NCBI GenBank assembly: GCA_030627625.1
Contig: DAOURR010000004.1
Span: 1-64,000, forward strand
Source of the DNA: UBA3103 sp002365855
Lineage (GTDB): Bacteria > Bacillota > Desulfotomaculia > Desulfotomaculales > Pelotomaculaceae
Reading direction: 5' to 3'
Length of the DNA: 64,000 bases
Shown one piece after another: positions 58,593-64,000 of the stretch (positions are counted from its first letter, which is position 1; the number at the start of each line of letters is the position of its first letter). The notes beneath the pieces are model-generated. The model was not told where the DNA came from. It saw only the letters and a list, made by a program, of their open reading frames with translations, and ran no database searches. A program made the position numbers and the translations under genes.

Positions 58593-60491
58593 CTAAAACA
58601 TTTTACCCGTTTTTCCTTTGCGGCGCTTTTGCTCCATGTAGATCAACAGGACAGAGACATCCGCCGGATTGACCCCGGCAATCCTGGCAGCCTGACCAAT
58701 AGAGGCCGGCCTGATCTGTTCCATTTTTTCCCGCGCTTCCTGTCGGAGCCCTTTTACCATCATATAGTCCAGATCACCAGGTATCTTTTTCTCTTCCATC
58801 CGCTGAAAGCGCTCCACCTGGGCCTGCTGTTTTTTAATATACCCGTCGTACTTAACTTGTGTTTCAACCTGCTCCCTTACTTCCTCGGGCAGTTCCGGGT
58901 GATCCAGGGGCAAAAGCAGCAGCTGTTTGTAGCTTATCTCCGGCCGGCGCAGTAAACCCGCCAGGGATGTCCCCTGCTGTGGCAGCGCTGAGCTTTTCAT
59001 TTCCAGCAGGGCCTTTTTTGTGGCCTCTGTCACGGGCACAACCGTTCGCTCCAACCGGTTCCTTTCCTCGTCCACAAGCGTTTTCTTTTTTTCGTAAGCG
59101 CTGTATCTCTCAGGCGATACAAGACCTATCCGGTAGCCCTTCTCGGTCAGCCTCAGGTCCGCGTTATCCTGCCTGAGCAGCAGCCTGTACTCTGCCCTGG
59201 AGGTCAGCATGCGGTAAGGTTCATCGATTTCCTTGGTGACCAGGTCGTCAATCATTACACCGGTATAGGCCTCTGACCTGGTCAGGGTGAAAGGCTCCAT
59301 TTCCTTCACATAAAGCGCCGCGTTGATCCCGGCCATGATTCCCTGTGCCGCCGCCTCCTCATAACCTGAGGTGCCGTTGATCTGGCCGGCCGTAAAAAGA
59401 CCGGGAACGCTTTTTGTTTCCAGGGTCAGATTCAACTGCGTCGGAATCACGTAATCGTATTCAATCGCGTATCCCACACGCATAACTTCCACTTTCTCCA
59501 GGCCGGGGATGGTCCGCAGCATTTCCAGTTGAACGTCCTCCGGAAGGCTGGTGGCCATGCCCTGAACATACATCTCAGCAGTGTTTACTCCCTCCGGCTC
59601 AACAAAAATCTGGTGGGCCGGCTTATCTGAAAAACGCACAATTTTTGTTTCTATGGAAGGACAGTAGCGTGGGCCCAAACTTTGGATGGCTCCGGTGTAA
59701 AGCGGAGCCCTGTATAGATTATCACGTATAACCCGGTGCGTTGACTCGTTGGTGTAGGTCAGCCAGCAGGGAACCTGCTCTCTTTCAGTGACTTTTGATA
59801 TAAATGAGAAGTTACGCAGCTTTTCGTCGCCAGGCTGGATGTTCATACGGCTGAAGTCTATGCTGTTTCTGTCAACCCTTGGTGGGGTACCCGTTTTAAA
59901 GCGGCCAAGTTTGAGCCCCGCTTCGAGCAGGCTGTCGGAAAGACCTATTGATGGAAATTGACCATTAGGACCACCTGGAAAAGACAGATCTCCTATTACA
60001 ATTCTGCCCTTAAGGTACGTACCGGTTGTCATCACAACTGCCCCGGCGTCAAACCTGGCGCCGGTGTTTGTTAACACCCCGCGCGCTTTCCCCTCCCCGG
60101 TGATCAGCCGTTCCACCATGGCCTGTTTTAAGTCCAGGTTTGGCTGCTGCTCCAACACCTGTTTCATCAGCATCTGGTAGACTTTTTTGTCCGCCTGGGC
60201 CCGTAAAGCATGTACGGCTGGACCTTTTGCAGTATTTAAAAGACGCATTTGGATGGAGGCCCGGTCTGTGGTTAGCCCTATCTCTCCGCCGAGCGCGTCA
60301 ACTTCCCGTACCAGGTGGCCCTTGGCCGGCCCACCCACCGCAGGATTGCAGGGCATCAGCGCCACATTATCCAGACTTAAAGTAAGAACACATGTCCTGC
60401 AGCCCATCCTGGCCGCTGCCAGGCCGGCCTCACACCCGGCATGTCCCGCGCCTATTACAACAACATCGTATTTTCCTGCCGAGTATTCCAT
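58593..60491 (-). CDS. mnmG: tRNA uridine-34 5-carboxymethylaminomethyl modification enzyme
   Basis: A 632-residue FAD enzyme (GidA) that with MnmE builds the cmnm5 group on wobble U34. The FAD motif is VIGAGHAGCEAGLAAARMG, followed by MPCNPAVGGPAKGHLVREVDALGG (in parts) and GTYLKGRI. The C-terminus contains the GidA helical tail (PADVSVLLIYMEQ). The ATG follows GGCTCCGGG. It lies next to mnmE. Confidence 0.97.
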   Translation of the reverse strand: MEYSAGKYDVVVIGAGHAGCEAGLAAARMGCRTCVLTLSLDNVALMPCNPAVGGPAKGHLVREVDALGGEIGLTTDRASIQMRLLNTAKGPAVHALRAQADKKVYQMLMKQVLEQQPNLDLKQAMVERLITGEGKARGVLTNTGARFDAGAVVMTTGTYLKGRIVIGDLSFPGGPNGQFPSIGLSDSLLEAGLKLGRFKTGTPPRVDRNSIDFSRMNIQPGDEKLRNFSFISKVTEREQVPCWLTYTNESTHRVIRDNLYRAPLYTGAIQSLGPRYCPSIETKIVRFSDKPAHQIFVEPEGVNTAEMYVQGMATSLPEDVQLEMLRTIPGLEKVEVMRVGYAIEYDYVIPTQLNLTLETKSVPGLFTAGQINGTSGYEEAAAQGIMAGINAALYVKEMEPFTLTRSEAYTGVMIDDLVTKEIDEPYRMLTSRAEYRLLLRQDNADLRLTEKGYRIGLVSPERYSAYEKKKTLVDEERNRLERTVVPVTEATKKALLEMKSSALPQQGTSLAGLLRRPEISYKQLLLLPLDHPELPEEVREQVETQVKYDGYIKKQQAQVERFQRMEEKKIPGDLDYMMVKGLRQEAREKMEQIRPASIGQAARIAGVNPADVSVLLIYMEQKRRKGKTGKMF

Positions 60492-60500
60492 CCCGGAGCC

Positions 60501-61880
60501 TCACTTCCCAATACAGAAATCCTTAAATATTCTATCTAACAAATCTTCGGTAACCGTGGAACCAGTAATTTCACCTAAAGCCTCCCAGGCTGAGCGAAGG
60601 TCGATTGCTGCCACATCAATGGGAACCCCTCTTTTTATCCCCTCAATGGCATCTTCAAGGTGGAGCGCTGTTTTTTCGAGTGCTATTTTGTGGCGGACGT
60701 TGGTTACAAGTACATTGTCTGTACCGGACAGCTGGCCACCCATCACCATTTCATATATTTTCTCTTCCAGTTCAGCCAGTCCGGTCCCTTTTTCAGCGGA
60801 GATCCATAAAACAGTTCTGCCCTTCGCCAGCTCTTCAACATCACTTAAATTTATTTTTTTCTGTTCAACATCTACTTTATTAATGAGAAAAATAGACTTT
60901 TTATCACCTAAATTCTCGATAATTGCCAGATCCTCCTGCGCCAATCCTCTTGCAGCATCGAGCACAAGCAAAACAAGGTCCGCCCGCCCGATCATTTCCC
61001 TTGTTTTTTCAACCCCAATTTTTTCTATTATGTCTCTGGTCTCATGAATACCCGCAGTATCAATTATTTTTAAAGGTATGCCCTTGATATTAACGACTTC
61101 TTCAATAACATCCCTGGTAGTGCCGGGTATATCTGTAACAATGGCCCGGTCCTCCCTGAGCATGGCATTCAGCAGTGAAGATTTGCCAACGTTAGGCCTG
61201 CCGATAATAATAGTGCTGATCCCTTCCCGGTAAACTCTTCCCGCTTCTGCGCCCCTGATAAGTTCCCGGGTCTCCATCAGCAGGTTTTCTCCGGTAATGG
61301 TGATTTCTACGCCAGTGGCTATTTCCAGGTCCTCGTCCGGAAAATCAATGTTTGCCTCAACCCTGGCCAGAAGACCTAACAGCCTGTCCTGCAGTTCCAG
61401 AATTTTTCTTGACAATTCTCCCCTGAGTTGTGATACAGCTATTTTTAAACTGGACTCTGTTTTTGAACGAATGACATCTATCACAGACTCCGCTTGCGCC
61501 AGGTCCAGCCTGCCGTTCAAAAAAGCCCTTTTGCTGAATTCGCCCGGTTCAGCCAAACGAGCCCCTTGGGCCAAAACAAGCTCCAAAACTTTTCGAAGGG
61601 GCACTATCCCTCCATGACAATTAATTTCCACAACATCTTCCCTGGTATATGTATGCGGCTCTTTCATATAGCTCAGAAGCACCTCGTCAACTATCACTCC
61701 GGTCCCATCGACAATATGCCCGTACATCAGCCTGTGACTGCCCTTGTTGAGCCACCCGCCACGCCGGGCCTTAAATATTTTTTTTGAAATTTCAGCTGCC
61801 TCAGATCCGCTGATCCTGACGATTCCTATACCCCCCTCGCCCAGGGGAGTTGAAATCGCAGCAATGGTGTCTTCACCCAA
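60501..61880 (-). CDS. mnmE: tRNA modification GTPase MnmE
   Basis: A 459-residue G-domain protein that partners MnmG. The N-terminal tetrahydrofolate-binding domain opens DTIAAISTPLGEGGIGIVRISG, the G domain has GRPNVGKSSLLNAML (G1), DIPGTTRD and DTAGIHETRD (G3 region), NKVD (G4). The C-terminus ends with the catalytic FCIGK. The start is TTG, about eleven bases after GGAGG. It is transcribed after jag. Confidence 0.97.
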   Translation of the reverse strand: MGEDTIAAISTPLGEGGIGIVRISGSEAAEISKKIFKARRGGWLNKGSHRLMYGHIVDGTGVIVDEVLLSYMKEPHTYTREDVVEINCHGGIVPLRKVLELVLAQGARLAEPGEFSKRAFLNGRLDLAQAESVIDVIRSKTESSLKIAVSQLRGELSRKILELQDRLLGLLARVEANIDFPDEDLEIATGVEITITGENLLMETRELIRGAEAGRVYREGISTIIIGRPNVGKSSLLNAMLREDRAIVTDIPGTTRDVIEEVVNIKGIPLKIIDTAGIHETRDIIEKIGVEKTREMIGRADLVLLVLDAARGLAQEDLAIIENLGDKKSIFLINKVDVEQKKINLSDVEELAKGRTVLWISAEKGTGLAELEEKIYEMVMGGQLSGTDNVLVTNVRHKIALEKTALHLEDAIEGIKRGVPIDVAAIDLRSAWEALGEITGSTVTEDLLDRIFKDFCIGK

Positions 61881-61913
61881 GATTCGTGAAACCTCCGCAT
61901 AATTGATTTTTAA

Positions 61914-61944
61914 AAACCCAGCAGGCCTGAGACCAGCTGGGTTT
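61914..61944 (-). terminator. terminator between jag and mnmE
   Basis: AAACCCAGC (61914-61922) and GCTGGGTTT (61936-61944) form a perfect 9-bp stem. On the minus strand TTTTTAAAAA follows. It would reduce read-through from the yidC-jag transcript into mnmE. Confidence 0.8.
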
Positions 61945-61947
61945 GGT

Positions 61948-62568
61948 TTATTTCCTGGGGGATATTACAATTTTACGGTAAGGCTCGTCACCCTCGCTGA
62001 AAGTATGGATATCGTCCATTCCCTGCAGAGCCGTGTGGATAATCCGCCTCTCCTGGGAACTCATCGGCTCCAGGACCACGTTTCTCCCCCTTTGCTTAGC
62101 CTTGTCGGCAAGCTTCAGGGCTAGTTTTTGCAGGGTTTTCTCACGCCTGTCGCGATAACCTTCTATATCAATAATAATTTTTTTCCGGACTTCCTGGTTC
62201 TTATTAACTGAAAGATTTACCAGGTATTGCAGAGCATCGAGCGTTTCGCCCCGCCTTCCGATTAAAATACCCAGGTCTGGCCCTTCCAGGTTGATTAATA
62301 GGCCTCGTTCATTTTCCTTTGCTTTAATGTCAACTTCGATTTCCATTGTTTGAAAAATTCTTTTCAAAAGCCCGGTGGCTTTTTGTGAGATTCCTGCTCT
62401 CATAGATACTTTAACCCTGGCCATTTTTACCATCAGCAGGCCAAAAATGCCCCTGGAAGGCTCTTCTAAAATATCAACTTCAACCTCTTCCCTGAAAGCG
62501 CCCAGATCTTTCAAGGCTAAATTTACCGCCTCGTCTACTGTTTTGCCCGTTTTTTCGACAACTTTCAA
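61948..62568 (-). CDS. jag: Jag/KhpB RNA-binding protein
   Basis: A 206-residue protein with a Jag N-terminal domain (about 1-50, VEKTGKTVDEAVNLALKDLG), a KH domain (about 75-150, with GRRGETLDALQYLVNL) and a C-terminal R3H domain (MSSQERRIIHTALQGMDDI). In Firmicutes it binds RNA and affects cell shape and sporulation. The start is TTG after GGGGAGGCTGGAAG. It is immediately downstream of yidC, with a 4-base overlap. Confidence 0.93.
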   Translation of the reverse strand: MKVVEKTGKTVDEAVNLALKDLGAFREEVEVDILEEPSRGIFGLLMVKMARVKVSMRAGISQKATGLLKRIFQTMEIEVDIKAKENERGLLINLEGPDLGILIGRRGETLDALQYLVNLSVNKNQEVRKKIIIDIEGYRDRREKTLQKLALKLADKAKQRGRNVVLEPMSSQERRIIHTALQGMDDIHTFSEGDEPYRKIVISPRK

Positions 62569-63245
62569 CTTCCAGCCTCCCCTTTGACAGCCAACGTCTG
62601 CTTGTTAATAAAATATTGTTGGATTATCCCCGCAATATTGAAGACAACCCAGTACAAAGCAAGACCGGCGGAAACTTTGGTGGAAATCCAGCCAATAAAT
62701 ACGGGCATCGTATACAACATCATTCTCTGGGTGGGGTCGTTGGACAAGGTTGTCATTTTGGACTGGGCATAAGTTGTGACACCCGCCAAAATTGGCAGAA
62801 TATATGATGCGGGATCCGCCAATGACGCCATCCCGCTAAGGTCCCTTACCCAGAGAAAAGTGGCATGGGCAGGATTAATGAAATCAAAATTAAATAAAGA
62901 ACGATAAAGGGCAATAAATATTGGCATCTGGATCAGGAGCGGCAGGCAGCCCATTGCAGGGTTTACATTGTTCTCCCTGTATAACTCCATCATCTTTTCC
63001 TGCATCTTCTTGGGATCTTTTTCTTTGTATTTTGCCTGTATTTCCTTGATTTTCGGCTGGATCTGCTGCATCGCCAGCATTGATTTCATCTGCTTTTGAG
63101 ACAGCGGATAAAGTACTATTTTTATGAGTATGGTAAGTAAAATAATGGCTATGCCGTAGTTCGGAAAACCAACGCTTTCAGTGAGCAGGTACAGCCAGTT
63201 TAAAAGCCAGGTCATACCGTCTACAATAGCATTAAAAATTGCCAA
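62565..63245 (-). CDS. yidC: membrane insertase YidC (SpoIIIJ)
   Basis: A 226-residue Oxa1-family insertase with five membrane helices. The first begins FNAIVDGMTWLLNWLYLL. The cytoplasmic loop PLSQKQMKSMLAMQQIQPKIKE contains the substrate-contact region, and MGCLPLLIQMPIFIALYRSL is diagnostic. No lipoprotein box is seen at the N-terminus, unlike Bacillus SpoIIIJ. The start is TTG after GGAGGCGGGTTTTAT. It inserts membrane proteins with or without SecYEG. Confidence 0.95.
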   Translation of the reverse strand: MAIFNAIVDGMTWLLNWLYLLTESVGFPNYGIAIILLTILIKIVLYPLSQKQMKSMLAMQQIQPKIKEIQAKYKEKDPKKMQEKMMELYRENNVNPAMGCLPLLIQMPIFIALYRSLFNFDFINPAHATFLWVRDLSGMASLADPASYILPILAGVTTYAQSKMTTLSNDPTQRMMLYTMPVFIGWISTKVSAGLALYWVVFNIAGIIQQYFINKQTLAVKGEAGS

Positions 63246-63291
63246 ATAAAACCCGCCTCCTTTTCAGTCCCGCCAACCCAGCGGAAAATTT

Positions 63292-63498
63292 TTATACCGG
63301 GTCGTATCCGCCGGGATGAAAAGGATGACATTTAAGCACTCTTTTCACAGCCATCCAGGGTCCCTTAAAGGGGCCGTATTTATCCAGAGCCTGCAGGGCG
63401 TAATGTGAGCAGGTTGGATAAAAGCGACAGGTCGGCGGTTTTAGCGGCGAAATAATCTTTTGGTAGAGCTTGACCATCAAAATCAAAAAAAACCTCAA
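63292..63498 (-). CDS. yidD: membrane protein insertion efficiency factor YidD
   Basis: A 68-residue protein with the family motif CRFYPTCSHYALQAL and the end KCHPFHPGGYDPV. The amphipathic N-terminus (FFLILMVKLYQKIISPL) associates with the membrane and aids YidC. The TTG start overlaps the rnpA stop codon, with GGAGGAACCCC upstream. Confidence 0.95.
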   Translation of the reverse strand: MRFFLILMVKLYQKIISPLKPPTCRFYPTCSHYALQALDKYGPFKGPWMAVKRVLKCHPFHPGGYDPV

Positions 63499-63839
63499 GG
63501 GGTTCCTCCCCCATTTGCAACCTTTTTTAATAACTTTATGATGCTGTCTTCGGCCTGCCTGAATTTAATAACGGCAGCGCCCCGGCGTGCCAGGATTACA
63601 AAATCATAGCCGTCAGGAAACTTTAATATATTCTGCCGGCATGCTTCTTTCAGCAGCCGCCTGACCCTGTTTCTTGTAACCGCTTTGCCGACTTTCTTGC
63701 TGACTGTGAACCCAAACCGACTGGTATCCAAGTTATTCTTAAAAAAATATATCACCAGGCGCCGGTCAGCAACCGACTTGCCCAGGCTGTATACTTTTCT
63801 GTATTCACCATTTTTTTTGATAATATTCAGAGAGTTCAT
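63495..63839 (-). CDS. rnpA: ribonuclease P protein component
   Basis: A 114-residue basic protein subunit of RNase P, which cuts tRNA 5' leaders. The signature RNRVRRLLKEACR is present, with a FGFTVSKKVGKAVTRN block before it. The ATG follows CTGAGGAATAA. It overlaps yidD by 4 bases. In most bacteria rpmH precedes it closely; here the 160 bases upstream contain no rpmH. Confidence 0.95.
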   Translation of the reverse strand: MNSLNIIKKNGEYRKVYSLGKSVADRRLVIYFFKNNLDTSRFGFTVSKKVGKAVTRNRVRRLLKEACRQNILKFPDGYDFVILARRGAAVIKFRQAEDSIIKLLKKVANGGGTP

Positions 63840-64000
63840 TTATTCCTCAGGTTAAGCCGGTTCACTCACTCTGGTAAACAATTTACTTGTCAGCAGCTAC
63901 AGAGTCCTCTATTATATACTTTTCCATTATTAGAGTATAACCAGTCCTTTATTCCTTATATACCCTTCACGCTGCAAACATTTAGAAAGGCCACTGACTA
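63840..64000. other. upstream region of rnpA, no gene seen
   Basis: No L34 (rpmH) frame and no DnaA box could be found in either strand. A TATAAT occurs on the minus strand in AGTATATAATAGAGG near 63915-63925 with no clear -35. The replication origin and dnaA are expected beyond the right edge. Confidence 0.45.

Overview
The window looks like a chromosome segment of an anaerobic, endospore-forming Firmicute, most likely from the Peptococcaceae (Desulfotomaculum/Pelotomaculum type). This is inferred from gene content: Spo0F, SleB, YpeB, YyaC and the spore-type Lon protease (sporulation and germination); DsrC (sulfite-reduction partner); indolepyruvate:ferredoxin oxidoreductase with phenylacetate-CoA ligase; and a SCIFF ranthipeptide with its radical SAM maturase. 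No single gene fixes the genus. Almost every gene lies on the minus strand. The right end holds rnpA-yidD-yidC-jag-mnmE-mnmG-rsmG-parA-parB with a perfect parS, so the replication origin probably lies just beyond base 64000 and genes are read away from it.

Layout, left to right. 1-3830: a cut-off secreted or membrane gene, an IS110-family element whose non-coding left flank may hold a bridge RNA, and an AT-rich ECF sigma / DUF4367 anti-sigma pair. 3847-13370: the Bacillus-like block pyrG ... spo0F ... fba, fsa, DUF2062, rho, here including a triple zinc-ribbon protein, SppA, a Yip1 protein and a LysM-M23 peptidase behind an RBS-masking inverted repeat. 13537-25713: a XapX microprotein, argS, the iorAB/paaK cluster, an Lrp regulator and aminotransferase under a T-box, ypeB/sleB, dsrC, a candidate free-standing structured RNA, and rlmH. 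25752-35219: murA, a gluzincin-type peptidase, a TPR protein, a G5-LysM-M23 peptidase, the SCIFF system, a decayed SLC13 permease and glnS. 35497-37886: accessory genes (a phage-like small protein and a nucleotidyltransferase module with four operator copies) and three tRNAs. 38000-47952: purA with an FAD enzyme, dnaB, lonC, rplI, yybS, a MazG-like gene, rpsR-ssb-rpsF, and an isolated starch-binding module. 48109-64000: DUF951, M18 aminopeptidase, CvpA, a YkvI-like protein, yyaC, larC, DUF554, parB/parA and the origin-proximal modification/translocation cluster.

The best leads are: (1) a 245-285 nt non-coding RNA at about 24805-25088 with its own promoter, 13-bp closing helix and terminator; (2) the nucleotidyltransferase pair under a promoter bracketed by four copies of one 10-base core arranged as two perfect inverted repeats; (3) three genes (sleB, parA, ykvI-like) that seem to start at ATT or ATA, each behind a good Shine-Dalgarno; (4) the T-box that controls an Lrp/aminotransferase operon rather than a tRNA synthetase; (5) the SCIFF peptide gene with a hairpin before its maturase; (6) the hairpin that buries the ribosome site of the peptidase downstream of rho; (7) a 146-nt imperfect palindrome upstream of paaK. 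Promoters, start choices and RNA folds were read by eye. No database search or folding program was run.
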